Shown piece by piece: positions 23,224 to 37,043 of a stretch of 64,000 bases of DNA. The DNA comes from Warburgia ugandensis. Its lineage: Eukaryota > Streptophyta > Magnoliopsida > Canellales > Canellaceae. The stretch's first letter is position 1; the number at the start of each line of letters is the position of its first letter. Both the position numbers and the translations under genes were made by a program. Where the stretch lies: positions 17,848,414 to 17,912,413 of the forward strand of contig CP141134.1 in NCBI GenBank assembly GCA_035236585.1. Direction: 5' to 3'. The notes below the pieces were generated by a model that saw only the letters and a list, made by a program, of their open reading frames with translations, ran no database searches and was not told the DNA's origin.

Positions 23224-25370
23224 AGATCATCATCTGTTTCTCAATGAGTGTGATCTATCTTCTTGGTGTTACCTAAATACTCTAAGATCCTTTTTCAAAC
23301 CTGCTCCCTTCTTAAGTCATACTTGTTAATTGAAAAAAAAAGAAGGAAAATTCCTTATTTTGTACCTCAATGTCCCTCTCTTATCCCTCAAGTAGGAGTA
23401 TGTTCTTTAACTACTTTAATAGTGTTCCTTAATGAGTTCTCTTAAGGCTTAAAAAGAGGTTAATTTCTCTCTTACAGTTTATAGTTCTTATGCGTTCTTC
23501 TTCTAGTGTTAGAGTATCCCCTTTGACTATCTTAAGAGTGTTCCTTTAGGAGTGTCTTAACTATCTTAAAGGTATTAACTCTATTCTTATAGGTGAATAT
23601 GGAAACCGTTATAAGAGTAACTACTATCATACATAGATTATGAATGACCTTCCCCCCATGAAGGTTATCTTCCAACTCTGATTTGCCATCAGTAACCCCA
23701 TTTTCCATACCTTTTTTTTTTTTTCCCCTTCTTCTAAAGTACTTCAAATGGGCGATTGTTACCATATGGAGCCACCATCACATTATAGCATAGTTGCTGC
23801 ATTGATGATTCATTCCAAGTTAAACAGATAGGTCTAACCTACCCCAAGCATTAAGCTCTTGCGAGTGACTTAGCAATGGGACTAGTAGCATCCCACCTTC
23901 TCCACTACTGAGTTATCATTTAACGCTTTATAGTCAAAGGGGTCTATGGGACAATTACTACCTTCTTGAGGGAGTTTTCAGGTACTCCATCCAATACTCA
24001 TCCAATACTACTCTCGGGGAGGGACCCACCCATCACATAATAGTCCAAAGACTTGTATGACAACTATTGAACCAAGAGGGTGCCCATTTGATAAAGGATT
24101 GGGTCTTTTCTCCTCCATTTGAGAATGAGGATAAGGGTACTAAAAGCAAGTAGAAAGAAAATGAACATGAAATGAACTTGTACAAAAAACAATTTTTTCC
24201 TTAGTTCTCTCATGTTGTATTTAGTCATTTCGTGCATGATAATAGTATCAGGTCTCTCCTCAGCTTAGCAACCTTGATTTGGAGTCCACATAGGGGGGAA
24301 TGGGGGGTGCATTTTGTGAATTTGATTTTGCATTCCAAAAGTGTTGGATCATATTATGCCAACATGTTATGAAGAATATGCAGTTGGCATTTGGCAAGAC
24401 AACATGAGACATGAATTGTCATTTTGATTGTTGGGTCTTGACATTAAAATCTTCACTGAGCTAACCACTAAAGCTTTTGATATAGAATTTTGGTATAGAA
24501 CACAGCCAGTGGAGTACGTTGTTAGGTTCTCTCATGTGCTTGTAAGACATAAAATGGAAGAGAAGAAGCCACCCACCTCTGGGGGCATCAAAGAAGCTAA
24601 CACCACCACATAAAAAGGCAACGCTCAAGAATCTCTAGAGAAAGAACCCACCAAGTTCTCATGAATTTATCTTGAACTAGGATCTTTTAGCTCAACTTAA
24701 TCCTAGTTTTTCCAAGGGAGCAACTCTATTTTTCACACTGAATTGGTCAAAATACAAGGAAGTTGATTTAGTTGCTATATTATACTATGACAGTGGCTAT
24801 ATACAGTAACAACAAATGCCCCCAGAACGACTAGTTTTGTTTTCTCCTTATCTATTCCTCTACTCCTTACCTTCATGTATAGTAGAGATGTGTTTGCTCC
24901 CCGAACCCCCACGTCCCTTGCTATGTTGCTATTGGCACTGGGTGGTTTCTCCTTATGCTTCCCTTTTGGAGTATGTGTAAGGGTACCCCACTATTGATGC
25001 TTGCCTTTAGTTCACAATCAGAAACTCTAGTCTAAGAGAGTGTCATGAAGGGCTAGTAAAGTGAACCAAGACTTATGGTTGAGGGAAGTGGAGCGGGGAA
25101 GTGAGTGAAGCGATTCGAGCCTAAAAGGGGAGGAAAGCAGAATGGCAGCAAGCAAAGCGAAGCGAAGTGTTTCAAGGGTTAGCAGGGGTGAATCAAAGCT
25201 GGTAGGTAGCCCTCGGGGGGTGAGACATTCATAATCTATTAGAGTAGTATATTAGTTACTCTTATAGCAGATCCCTTACTAAGGCTATAAAAAAGGAGTT
25301 AGTCCCTTTTTAGGCCTTAAAAGAAGAACTCATTAAGGAACACTATTAAACCAGTTTCTATCCATCTTTG
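23224..25370. other. Unassigned stretch inside the plastid insertion
   Basis: No plastid gene was recognised. It holds a short second piece of trnI intron (about 23272-23310), a pair of inverted repeats (23415-23463 with 25299-25350) and a stretch near 25080-25210 with AAGCGAAGCGAAG-type phrases that could be mitochondrial or other filler DNA. The origin is undecided. Confidence 0.4.
23415..25350. repeat. Inverted repeat pair
   Basis: TTTAATAGTGTTCCTTAATG followed by AGTTCT.CTTAAGGC at 23415-23463 recurs in reverse complement at 25299-25350. Nearby ATAAGAGTAACTA (23610-23622) also recurs inverted near 25255-25267. The arms are imperfect and about 50 bp, roughly 1.9 kb apart. Confidence 0.6.
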
Positions 25371-25374
25371 GGAT

Positions 25375-26170
25375 TCTTCCTTTCTTCAAACAAAATGAAT
25401 AGAGATAGAATCAGATAGATTCCCAAAATTCCTTTTTGGATATTCCTTAATGTCCCAGCTATTCACCGAACATGAGAAGTAGATGAACAATCATCTATTT
25501 CCAAAAAAAATCAAACAATTTCTTGAGAATCCTGTAAGATCAATTCGTTCTTTTTCTCTGACAGATGGTTAGAACTTCATTTCGGTTCGAATCCTACTGA
25601 GAGGTCTAGTGGAGATCGGAAATTGGTGAAGAAATAATAAGATCTTTCTTTTGTCTGATCCAGGTGATAAAAAAAGAAAGAAATGTTTGATATATCTAAG
25701 ATAATTTGGTATTTGCAAAATACCTTATCAATTCATCTTATTTCATCAGATCCAAGATGTGATTGGTTTTGAAGGATGAATTGGATACGGACAGTTCCAA
25801 TAAGATTTCATTCTTGAACAAAAATCTTTTTTTTGATTTATTTCATCTATTCAGTGACTGGAACAAAGGGGGATACATGTTACACCATGATTTTGAATTA
25901 GAAGAGAGATTTCAAGAAATAATAGATCTATTCACTCTATCAATAACTGAGCCGAATCTGGTGTATCATAATGGATTTGCCTTTTCTATTGATTCCTATT
26001 GATTGGATTAAAAAATATTCTTGAATGAGGTATTCAACTCCATGGATGAATAAAAAAAGAAATCTTTATTAGTTCTACCTCCTATTTTTTATGAAGAGAA
26101 TGAATCTTTTCATCAAAGAATAAAAAAAAAAAAAAATGATCTGAATCTCCTATGGGAATAATTTGGAAGG
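25375..26170 (+). pseudogene. ycf2: ycf2 fragment (plastid)
   Basis: Ycf2 is a very large plastid protein (about 2,300 residues) of the inverted repeat, part of the inner-envelope import motor. Only a segment from the N-terminal third is present. Recognisable pieces are EFL.. and RSVRSFF-like sequence near 25500-25560, [10 protein letters not shown] near 25570, ITYLQNT-like sequence near 25715, and an 80-codon open stretch (25763-26002) with [20 protein letters not shown] and [17 protein letters not shown]. It ends in [12 protein letters not shown] at about 26095-26130. Stops and frameshifts occur throughout. It joins psbB sequence at about 26170-26203. Confidence 0.9.
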
Positions 26171-26202
26171 TTCAAAATCGCATGAGGAACTAAAATGATC
26201 GG

Positions 26203-26409
<207 letters not shown>

Positions 26410-26417
26410 TAATAACC

Positions 26418-27373
<956 letters not shown>

Positions 27374-27390
<17 letters not shown>

Positions 27391-27433
27391 TGGAACTTTA
27401 ACTTTAGCTGGCCATGACCAAGAAACTACATGA
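27374..27433 (+). pseudogene. psbC: psbC 5' fragment (plastid)
   Basis: The start of CP43 overlaps the end of psbD as in plastomes: FNGTLTLAGHDQETT, then a TGA. The usual plastid GTG start reads ATG here. Everything after about codon 19 is missing, so this marks the NUPT breakpoint near 27435. Confidence 0.85.
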
Positions 27434-27435
27434 AA

Positions 27436-29095
27436 TAACATAAAGAAATAACTAGTTATAGTAAGCATGAAGGAGCTAAATGAGATACGTTCTTTTTTTT
27501 TTTTTTACATATATTTATAAAGTACTTACCTAAGTTTCATTTTTTGCTAGATATGATGATAAGAAAAATACCAATTGACAGAGTCAGTTCCAATTGAAAA
27601 TTCTTTATTCATTAGTCATTATAGACAATAGTAACAAAGATAGGGTGGAAGAGGTAGAAAAAAGGGACATATTCATCATTTGTGACATTTACCGATCTTG
27701 GGACTACAAATCAACAGATTTGGTGAGTAATTAGTGAGTAAAACAATAGTAAGAAGAACTATGTAACTTCACTCAATTCAAAACTATCTCTGAGATCATT
27801 TCTTTTCTTTTTCAATTTCTCAGTTCCTACTAACCCTTTAGGTTCCACATTCTGTCTTTCCATATCATGGAATTCCATCCTTGAAGCTAGGTCAAGAAGG
27901 AACCTTTGGATCAAATGCAGCAATGGTTGCATTGTGAATATTGATTGTTCAAACTATTCTTCACTCTCTTTCATTGAATATTATCTACTACTATATAACC
28001 AACCAATTACTTGAAATGAAAGGATTAGAAAAAAAAAAAAACTCTTTTTACAACCATAAGGGAGGAAATGAAAAGCAAAATATATAGGATGGGTAGAAAG
28101 AGTTGTGACCCTTGGCTTAATTTTTGGTTTGAAACTATGGGATATAAAATGATCCACCAACCCTAAGGATCCATAGGATTAATTATGGATCCAACAATAG
28201 AAGCATTGAGTTATTTAGTCTTAGATCTTGTATATGCAGGTAAGTTATTTGTTGTTTGTATGCAAGTAATTTGCAAATACATAGAATCCTCATTCTTTAT
28301 TTGGTTTGTCTCAATCCTTTTATTAAAAGATTGAGCCAAGTTTAATTGCAATTAGGGGAATGAACATAAATTATTGGATGACAAGGTTTCCACTACTTTG
28401 AAATCAAATTTGATCTCTTTCGTTGGAGGGAGGATTCCTTGCCCACTTCTTAGCCAACTAGGATATTGTATAACCTTGCCTTTAGTCATTAGGGCTTGCT
28501 TAGTGATTCTCTTGCCCAAGACACTTCAATCCGCTTAGTGATGGAGAGGGCTTGGAGCATGTTGTACAAAGATGGATTGAAGGCCTTTATTTAGTGGGCC
28601 ACAAATCTCATCACCCATTCCCCCCATCAAACCATCAAATTAAAGGTTGTTAATAGAAATTACATTAGATTAGTAGGAATAGTTGCTGAAACATCTCTAG
28701 TGTCCCCACCGCCTATAGAATAATTGACTAGAAGTACTATTAGAGTACTTTAACAAGTATGACTTAAGATCTCTACTTCAATTTCCCATAGCATATCCTT
28801 TTATTTAGGGTAGAATAAAGGACTATTTAAATTCATGAGGAATATTTGAATCCAAATCAAGACATAAGACACGTTTGAATTTTTGAATGAATGAATGGAA
28901 AAATTGGTTACAGTGTCATTATTAATACAATTTATCTTAGAATAGATGGTCTAGGTTAGTATCACAAAAATGGCAAAATAGAGTCACTCAACTTCATACA
29001 ATTCAAAATAAGGACTCAAAAAAATTGCATTCAAATAAAAAAGGCTAGTTTATTCATTATGAGAAAGAAAATAATTGTGTAGTGAATTCATCGTC
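27436..29095. other. Unassigned stretch between psbC and ycf1 fragments
   Basis: AT-rich sequence that could be plastid spacer DNA, but no gene was recognised. A short frame beginning MDPTIEALSY near 28191 has no identity I can support. Confidence 0.4.
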
Positions 29096-30690
29096 AAGTA
29101 AAAAAGAAAAATTCGAAAAAGATTACAAAAAAATCTTTTATCACATAAGTATATTAATTATGAGGATAAAAACCATTTAGTATCCTTGTTACAAATAAAT
29201 TGAAGCTCAAAGATTCCCCATAATTACCACACGCTTGAACTCGAATCATTTTATGTGCTAGGGAATAGAACTATTAGTGATTATCTAGGGAAAGAGTCCA
29301 TTATGAATGCATGTAAAAATTTGGATTGAAAATATTTTGAGTGGAGAATTCTTAGTTTTTTTCTTAGAAAAAATATTGATATTGTGTCCTGGACTGATAT
29401 GGATACCAAGACCCATATTAATAAAAATAGTAAGAATGGGATTAATGATGATGAAATAATTGCTAAGAAAGATCTCTTTTATTTCACAATTCATCAACAA
29501 ATCAACCCATCCAATAAAAAAAAATAAATTTTTTTTTGATTGGATGAGAATGAATGAAAAAATGAGACATCACCCCACATCAAATTTGGAACCTTGGTTC
29601 TTTCCACAATTTGTGATACTTGATGATGCATATAAAATGAAATCATGGATCCTACCAATCAAATTTCTTCTTTTAAATTTTTATGGAAATGGAAACATTA
29701 GTGAAAATAAAAACATCAATGGAAATAAAAAAAAAAAGGTCTTCATATATCATCTAATCAAGAAAGATATCTTGAATTAAAATTGCAATAGAGAAGAAAA
29801 GAAGAACTAGGCCAAGAAAATCTTGGATCAAATGCACAAAACAAAGAAAGATATTTTGAAAAGGATTACACAGAATCAAACATTAAAAAAGGTGGAAAGA
29901 AAAAGCAATCTAAGAGCAACAAGGAAGTAAAACTAGATTTCTTCTTGAAAAAATATTTGCTTTCTGAATTGAGATGGGATGATTCTTTGAATAAAAGAAT
30001 GATCAATAATATCAAAGTATATTGTCTCCTTCTTAGACTTATAAATCTAAGGGAAATTGCTCTATCCTCTATCAAAAGAGGTGAAATGCACTTGGATGTA
30101 ATGCTCATTTAGAAGGATTTAACTCTAAACTCTTACATAATTGATAAAAAAGGGAATATTTATTATTGAGCCAGCTTGTCTGTCTATAAAATGGGACGAA
30201 CAATTTATTATGTATCAAACCATAGATATTTCATTCATCCATAAGAGGGATCACCATACTAATTAAGGATAATGAAAAAAAAGATATGTTGATAAGAGTT
30301 ATTCCAATGTAGCTATTTCACAACATGGAAAGATGCTTGTGAATGGAGATGAAAATCATTATGATTAGCTTGTTCCTGAAAATATTCTATTTCCTAGACG
30401 TCGTAGAGAATTGAGAATTCTATTGTGTTTCAATTTTAGAAAAGAGAACATTGTGGGTATAAATTAAGCTTTTTGCAATAGGAACAATGTAAGTAACTGT
30501 GGACAATTTTTGGATGAAGACAAGTATCTTGATACAAATAAATCGATTAAATTTAAATTATTTCTTTGTTCCAATTATTGATTAGAAGATCTAGCTTGTA
30601 TGAATCGCTATTAGTTTGATACCAATAATGGAAGTCGTTTCTGTATGTCAATGATATATATGTATCCACCATTAAGAAAGAATTAGTTGA
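29096..30690 (+). pseudogene. ycf1: ycf1 (tic214) 3' part (plastid)
   Basis: Ycf1/Tic214 is a giant plastid protein (about 1,800 residues) of the inner-envelope translocon. The segment includes SSKIPHNYHTLELESFYVLG (29205-29265), [21 protein letters not shown] and [15 protein letters not shown], then the 106-codon open stretch at 29460-29780 with ENKNIN, then [18 protein letters not shown] and LTLTELIKKGI-like pieces, then [15 protein letters not shown] near 30380, and LEDLACMNRY near 30590. These come from the C-terminal third. Multiple frameshifts are present. Its position before rps15 and ndhH matches the plastid small single-copy region. Confidence 0.9.
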
Positions 30691-31067
30691 TGGTACTTTT
30701 TCTATACATAATGGGTCATACTAGATATATGAAAATAGACAAATCTACAGACATGCTATCTTATATTTCATTTTGGCACATGATATTGATTCAATGACAT
30801 ATCAATTGGATCTAGGAATGAATTTGTAAAATCTTCTTATATCCAACTTATTCTCTTTCATAAGTACATAAATGTACTACATCATCCCTTCATATGTATT
30901 CGAATCAAAATTAGAAAAGATTCCTTCATTTAATTTAGTAGTATATGAATAAATCTAGATTATTGTGTGTAATAGATAAAAAATGGATGGCATCATTTCT
31001 TATTATTATTCCTAATTAGTAAAATCCATAACTGTTGAAAAAAGAGAGAAGAATTCATATTTTTTTT
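30691..31067. other. ycf1-rps15 plastid spacer
   Basis: AT-rich DNA between the two plastid pseudogenes, consistent with the intergenic spacer. No gene is visible. Confidence 0.5.
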
Positions 31068-31335
31068 ATGGTGAAAAATTCATTCATCTCAATTATTTTG
31101 CTAGAAGAAAAATAAAAAAACAAGGGATCCATTGAATTTCAAGTCTTTAGTTTCATATACATACTATACATTTAGAATTGCATAGAAAAGACTATTCATC
31201 TTTGAGAGGTCTGTGGAAAATTTTAGGTAAACACCAATGGGTATTGGCTTATTTGTCAAAGAAAAATAGAGTATGTTATAAGAAATTAATTGGTTAGTTG
31301 GATATTCTAGAGTCAAAAACTTGTTAATTTGAAAA
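31068..31335 (+). pseudogene. rps15: rps15 pseudogene (plastid)
   Basis: Plastid ribosomal protein S15 is normally about 90 residues. The start MVKNSFISII and the block [11 protein letters not shown] are clear. Later parts ([15 protein letters not shown]) are recognisable only across frameshifts. It lies between ycf1 and ndhH, the plastid order. Confidence 0.8.
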
Positions 31336-31431
31336 TTTGTTTGAATTTTTTGGTTTATTAGATCTTGAATTTTGATGAACCTCATTCTGTTTTGAACAAT
31401 TCATGCAATAATGAATCACAGAAGAAAGCAT

Positions 31432-32609
31432 ATGACTTTACCAGCTACAAGAAAAGACCTCATGATGGTCAATATGGGTCCTCACTACCAATCAATGCAT
31501 GGTGTTCTTTGACTTATTGTTACTCTAGATGGTGAAGATGTTATTAACTATGAACCCATATTGGGTTATTTACGTAGAGGAATGGAAAAAATTGCAAAAA
31601 ATCAAACAATTATACAAAATCCCCTTATGGAACACATTGGGATTATTTAGCTACTATATATGTTCATAGAGGCAATAAAAGTAAATGGTCTAGAACAATT
31701 AGGAAATATTCAAATACATAAAAGAGCCAATTATATCATAGTCATTATGCTGGAATTATGTCGTATAACTTCTCATTTGTTATGGATTGGACCCTTTATG
31801 GTAGATATCAGTGCACAAAGTCCTTTCTTCTATAATTTTGAGGAAATTGAAATATGATCAAATTGAAGCTACCATAGGTATGCAAATGATGCATAATTGT
31901 TTACATATCAGAGGAGTTGCTGCTGATCTACCTCATGCCTGGATAGATAAATGTTTAGATTTCTATGATTATTCTTTAATAAGGTTGTTGAATATCAAAA
32001 TCTTATAATGTGGAATCTTATTTTTTTGGAACGAGTTGAAGGATTGGGCATTATTGGTGGAGAGGAAGTAGTAAATTGGGTTTTATCAAGATGAATGTTA
32101 TGAGCTTTCAGAATTGAATGGAATCTTTAGATAGTTGATCCTTATGAGTGTTATGATGAATTGGATGGGGAAGTCCAATGGCAAAAACAAGGAGACCCAT
32201 TAGCTTGTTATTTAGCACAAATCAGTGAAATGATTGAATCCATAAAAATTGTTTAACAGGTTCTAGAAGGAATTCTAGGTGTCCCTACGAGAATTTGGAA
32301 GTCTGTCACTTTGATAGAGCAAAGGATTCTTAGTGGAATGATTTTGAATATCAATTTATTAGTAAAAATACTTCTCCAATGTTTGAATTGTTGAAACAAG
32401 AACTTTATGTGAGAGTAGAAGGCCCAAAAGGAGAATTAGAAAATTCGTCCACTGCAGTAATAGTGTTTTTCCTTGGAGATGGAAAATTCATCCATCAGGT
32501 TTCATCAATTTGCAAATTCTTCCTCAACTAGTTAAAATAATAAAATTGCCTAATATCATGGCAATACTAGGTAGTATAGATATCATTATGGGTGAAATTG
32601 ATTGTCGAA
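31432..32609 (+). pseudogene. ndhH: ndhH pseudogene (plastid NDH complex)
   Basis: NdhH is the 49-kDa-type subunit of the thylakoid NDH complex, about 393 residues. Full length is represented: [17 protein letters not shown] and [20 protein letters not shown] at the N-terminus, LEQLGNIQ and [13 protein letters not shown] in the middle, [17 protein letters not shown] at 31915-31965, [13 protein letters not shown] near 32030, [12 protein letters not shown] near 32410, and LQILPQLVK with IMGEIDC at the end. At least five frameshifts or stops (for example 31518) break it. The end abuts the ndhA start, as in plastomes. Confidence 0.93.
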
Positions 32610-33161
32610 ATGATAATTGATATGACAGAAGTGCAAGCTATCATTTCTTTTTCTAGATCAAATTATTTAAAGGAGGGTTGTGGACTTATTTGGATGCTTG
32701 TCCCTATTTTTACTCTTGTAATAAGAATCATACTAGGCGTACTTGTAATTGTGCTACTAGAAATAGAAATATTCGAAGGAATACAACAACATATTGGCTT
32801 GATATGCTGATCCCTTGGAATTCTTCATGCTCTAGCAGATGGAACCAAACTACTTTTCAAAGAGTATCTTTTCCCATCTAGAGGAGATATTCATATAGTC
32901 AATATCGGGCCATCCATAATAGTAATATAAATTCTACTAAGTTATTCAATAATTCCTTTTGGCTCTCGCCTTATTTTAGCCGATCTTAGTGTATGTGTTT
33001 TTTTATGGATCACCATTTCTAATATTGCTTCTATTCGACTTCTTATGTTAGGATATGCATCAATTAATAAATATTCCTTTTCAGGTAGTCTACGAGCCAC
33101 TACTCAATCTATTTGTTATGAAATTCCATTAACTCCATGTGTGTTATCAATATCTCTACAT
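32610..33161 (+). pseudogene. ndhA: ndhA exon 1 (plastid)
   Basis: NdhA is a membrane subunit of the NDH complex. Exon 1 begins [17 protein letters not shown] at 32610 and continues with [12 protein letters not shown] and LGVLVIV. A frameshift or stop at 32808-32810 is followed by [18 protein letters not shown], SRGDIH and [14 protein letters not shown] at about 33118-33158. It ends at a group II intron start (GTGAT) at 33162. Hydrophobic segments are still evident, but the gene cannot be translated through. Confidence 0.9.
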
Positions 33162-34187
33162 GTGATTCATTAGAATATTAACTTTTCCCTCTTTTATTTC
33201 TTTCTAGGAAAGACGTTGAATGTTTTGAATAGATATCTTTATCTTTTTTATTCATCATTTGAGTCAATAAATGAAACTAGATAGGTATATGAGTGAAATA
33301 AAACAACTTATTAATTTGCAGTAAGAAGATTGATTCGCATTCCCTATGTGTGAGAGTAACGTGGAAGTAAATTTAAGTAGTGGAAACTATTTACCCCAAC
33401 ATTAGTTGATTAGTCATCATGATTTGAAGTGGGTGGGTGTAGAAGATCAATTGCATGGAGTTTTGACCATTGTATGTAGTACCATATCGAGAATCATAAA
33501 AAATGAGTGGATGGTTAGGAACACCAAGATACGAAAAGGATTCATCATGGAGATAATGTAAGGTATCCAAAGGGACATTTTTACATAAAATAAAAGGAAT
33601 CAGAATGAGGGCTTTTAGTTGGTAGAAATGATCAAGCAGTACTTCCTATGATTTTGATAAAGAGTATGGTGCTATCCACTGATTAAAAAAATGACTATTA
33701 AGAAGAAAGCAATTCTTTATGTTTTTTTAGATTCCCTTCTTCTGAGAAAGAAGAATAGGAGCAAAAAAAAAGGAATGCAATAGGAAAAATGAATAGAAAG
33801 AGACTTGTTTTTTCTCTCTGCATTCTATCTTTTTCATAATTGAAATATATGGGTCAAATATCTATTGCTACAATGAGTATTTTCTTGAAGGATTAAGTTA
33901 TTACTAAAATAAAAAGAATTGTCATATTATTTGTAAAATAAAGTATGAGAGTAATTCGAAAGCACTTTGGATTTCCTATTGTAGTTGACAGAATTCCATT
34001 GGTCTAATTAGGGACTCCTGATGCATCTGTGCTATTCACCCTACTAAAATATTGAAAAATGTCGAGGTTGAATTAGTCCTTACATTTATTTATAGCCATT
34101 GAGGAGCTGTATGAAGCTGAGGTCTCTTGTATGGTTTTGGAATAGCGATGGGAATAGTGATGTTATCATTGACTATGATTTTCTAAC
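33162..34187 (+). pseudogene. ndhA: ndhA group II intron (plastid)
   Basis: About 1,026 bp lie between the two ndhA exons, matching the usual plastid intron length (roughly 1.0-1.1 kb). It starts GTGAT and ends in a CTAACA-type 3' region. Keeping an intron shows that this copy came by DNA transfer and not through spliced RNA. Confidence 0.8.
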
Positions 34188-34695
34188 AATTCAAGTACCA
34201 TTGATATAGTTGAGGCACAATCCAAATATAGGTTTTGGGGGTGGTATTTGTGGCATCAACCCTGAAGGTTTATAGTTTTTCTAATTTCTTCCCTAGCAGA
34301 ATGTGAGAGATTACCCCTTGATTTACTAGAACTAGAAGAAGAATTAGTAGCGGGTTATCAAATCGAATATTCAGGTATCAAATATGGTTTTATTTTACAT
34401 TGCTTCTTACTTAAATCTACTACTTTCATCATTATTTGTAACAGTTCCTTACTTGGGCAAGTGGAACCTCTCTATTCTATACATATTCATTCCAGAAATT
34501 TTCAGAATAAATAAAACTAGGGGGTAGGGGCTGTTGGAACAACAGTTGGTATCCTTATTACATCAGCCAAAGCCTATTTATTCCTATTCATTTCTATCAC
34601 AACAAGATGGATGTTACCTAGTATGTGAATGGTCCAATTATTAAATCTTAGATGGAAATTTCTTTTACATATTCCCAACTCCTTTCACTGTAATA
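34188..34695 (+). pseudogene. ndhA: ndhA exon 2 (plastid), 3' end decayed
   Basis: Exon 2 pieces include STIDIVEAQS-like sequence, the [11 protein letters not shown] and [18 protein letters not shown] stretch at 34300-34390, the [18 protein letters not shown] stretch at 34535-34595, and WTLPR-like sequence with LLNLRWKFLL near 34640-34670. The last 15 or so codons are not recognisable. Frameshifts occur near 34400 and 34520. Confidence 0.88.
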
Positions 34696-34771
34696 GTATA
34701 TGAGACTCTAGGTGCATAACCTCTGTTAAACAAGGGAAAGAAACATTAAATTATTCATGGATATCCATGAT

Positions 34772-35285
34772 ATGTTTCCTATGATGACTGGATTCATGAA
34801 TTATGGTTAACAAATAGTATGGGTTGCAAGGTGCATTGGTCAAATTTTCATGATTACCTTATCCCAAGCTAATTGATTACCTGTAACAATTCAATATCCT
34901 TGTGAAAAATTGATCACATTGGAGTGCTTCTGTTGTCGAATCCACTTTGAATTTGATAAATGCATTGCTTGTGAAGTATGTGTTTGAGTATGCCCCAAGA
35001 TCTACCCAATTATTGATTGGAAATAGATATTAAAAAGAAACGATTGTTTAATTATAATATTGATTTCAAAGTCTATATATTTTGTGGTAATTACACCGAT
35101 TACTATCCAACAAACTGTTTATCAATGATTAAAGAATATGAGCTTTCTGCGTATGATCATCACGAATTGAATTATAATCAAATTGCTTTGGTTGGTTACC
35201 AATGTTAGTAATTGGGGATTACACAATTCAAACAGTTATGAATTCAACTCAAACAAAAAGAACCATGAATAAACCTATTGATTCA
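34772..35285 (+). pseudogene. ndhI: ndhI pseudogene (plastid)
   Basis: NdhI is the NDH subunit that carries two 4Fe-4S clusters, about 167 residues. The start MFPMMTGFMNYGQQ has an in-frame stop. The first cluster motif CIACEVCV is followed by a stop (TGA, 34985-34987) and then VCP. In the second motif, [14 protein letters not shown], three of the four expected cysteines are replaced by Tyr. The clean frame at 35017-35208 covers this C-terminal half. Confidence 0.92.
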
Positions 35286-35640
35286 ATAATGATTGCCAAT
35301 TACTAAAATTATTTTTGGATTTAAAGGAGAGAAGCTTCTCACATTTTGGTTAGTTAGTAACTGCAAATTGAAACTATTGATTGGTGAGAATTGCGGTTTG
35401 ATTTAGATTCCTAATAGATTCATATATTCGTGATGAATTCGAAATATCAAATTTTGAAATACACTTTTGGATACAAAAGTGGGACTAGTCTAATAATTGT
35501 ATCTACATCAATCCACACCACATTATGATTCAATTAGGATGTCTTATATACAAGAAAGAAAAATAGGCCAATCACTTTTTTCCTAGCATGACCAGTAAGG
35601 TCATGAAATATTTTGACTCTTTTATTTCTTATTTTAAACA
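35286..35640. other. ndhI-ndhG plastid spacer
   Basis: AT-rich spacer-like DNA, consistent with the ndhI-ndhG intergenic region. No gene is visible. Confidence 0.5.
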
Positions 35641-36175
35641 TAATGGACTTTCCTAGACCAATACATGATATTCTTTTAGAATTTATGGGCTCATGTATTA
35701 TATTAGGAGGTTTACGAGCAGTATTACTTACTAATCCAATTTATTCTGCCTTTTACTTGGGATTGGTTCTTGTTTGTATATCCTTATTCCATATTTCATC
35801 TAACTCCTATTTTGTAGCTATTTTGTAGCTCCTTACTTATGCGGGAGCCATAAATGTCTTAATCACATTTGCTTTGATGTTCATGAATGGTTCATAATAT
35901 TACAATGATTTTTATCTTTGGACGATTGGACATGGGGTTACTTCATGGTTTGTACAAGTATCCTTTTTTTTTTTTACTAATTTCTACTATCTTAGATACA
36001 TCATGGTATGGGATTGTTTGGACTACAAGATCAAACTAGATTATAGAGTAGGACTTGATAAGCAACGTTCAACAAATTGGGATTCATTTATCAATAGATT
36101 TCTATCTTCCATTTGAACTCATTTCTATGATTATGTTAGTTGCCTTAATAGGCATAATTGCTATGGCTCACTAGT
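35641..36175 (+). pseudogene. ndhG: ndhG pseudogene (plastid)
   Basis: NdhG is a membrane subunit of the NDH complex, about 176 residues. Full length is represented. The open N-terminal part (to 35826) reads [17 protein letters not shown] and [22 protein letters not shown]. Then come a stop, the AINVLITF, MFMNGS and YYNDFYLW blocks, TTRSN near 36020, and [20 protein letters not shown] before TAG at 36173-36175. Start, stop and total length are close to the plastid gene, so decay is mainly by stops and small indels. Confidence 0.92.
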
Positions 36176-36450
36176 AAAAAATACTTAGAATTAGAAATAA
36201 AAATCAAACAAATAAAAGAAAAATAAGTCCTTGTTTGGTGTTATTGTTATCACTCTCCTTTCCCTTCAATTTATATATTATTAATATATTAAATTAAAAT
36301 AAATTAAAAGGATTTTTTGTTTTTTGTTTTTTTGTTTGGCCCATTACCAATACCTTCCCATGTTCCATACTTGTTGTATATTTAAGTGAATCAAATGAAT
36401 TAAATTTTTGTTCATATTGAAATAAATCAAGATTGATGAGGAGTTAGTCA
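36176..36450. other. ndhG-ndhE plastid spacer
   Basis: AT-rich DNA consistent with the intergenic spacer; nothing else is visible. Confidence 0.5.
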
Positions 36451-36756
36451 ATGATGCTGGAGCATGTGCTTATTTTGAGTGCCTATTTGTTTTCTATGGG
36501 CATTTATGGATTAATCATAAGCCAAAATATGGTTAGAGCACTTATGTGTCTTGATTTTATACTGAATGTGATTAATATAGATCTTCTAATATTTTCTGAT
36601 TTATTTGATAGTCGATAATTAAGAGGAGACATTTTTTAAAATTTTGTTTTAGCTTTTGTAGCCGCTGAAGCAGCTATTGGACCAGCTATTGTTTCATTTA
36701 TCTATCATAATAGAAAATCAACTCATATCAATCAATTGAATTTCTCGAATAAATAG
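36451..36756 (+). pseudogene. ndhE: ndhE pseudogene (plastid)
   Basis: NdhE is a membrane subunit of the NDH complex, about 101 residues. The span from ATG to TAG is 306 bp, the expected length, with no net frameshift. It reads [16 protein letters not shown] and [20 protein letters not shown], then stops near 36616 and 36636, then [20 protein letters not shown]. Two or so nonsense changes and scattered substitutions inactivate it. Confidence 0.92.
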
Positions 36757-37043
36757 TCCTAATGATATAAATAAAGAGAGGTATATATAATATTTACCAA
36801 TTAGAATTAGCATGTACAGTTCTTATGATTATCGCAGTTCTTATGATTATCTTTGCTGAAATGTTAGAAGTGGAAGTATTTTGATCCTCTTTCATGAACA
36901 AATCTAGAGGTAGATTTATTATAAAAAAAAAAGAAGCAATTCTAGTAAACCACTGATTTGTATGGTGTCTACAAGATATGATTCAGGTTCTATTGATTTT
37001 ACAAGATTGAAAATTTATAATGTTTCAAAAATTCATAGATACA

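Noticed and set aside
28191..28260. Short frame MDPTIEALSY.. as a small plastid gene
   Set aside because: It does not match any small photosystem or cytochrome subunit that I can recall with confidence.
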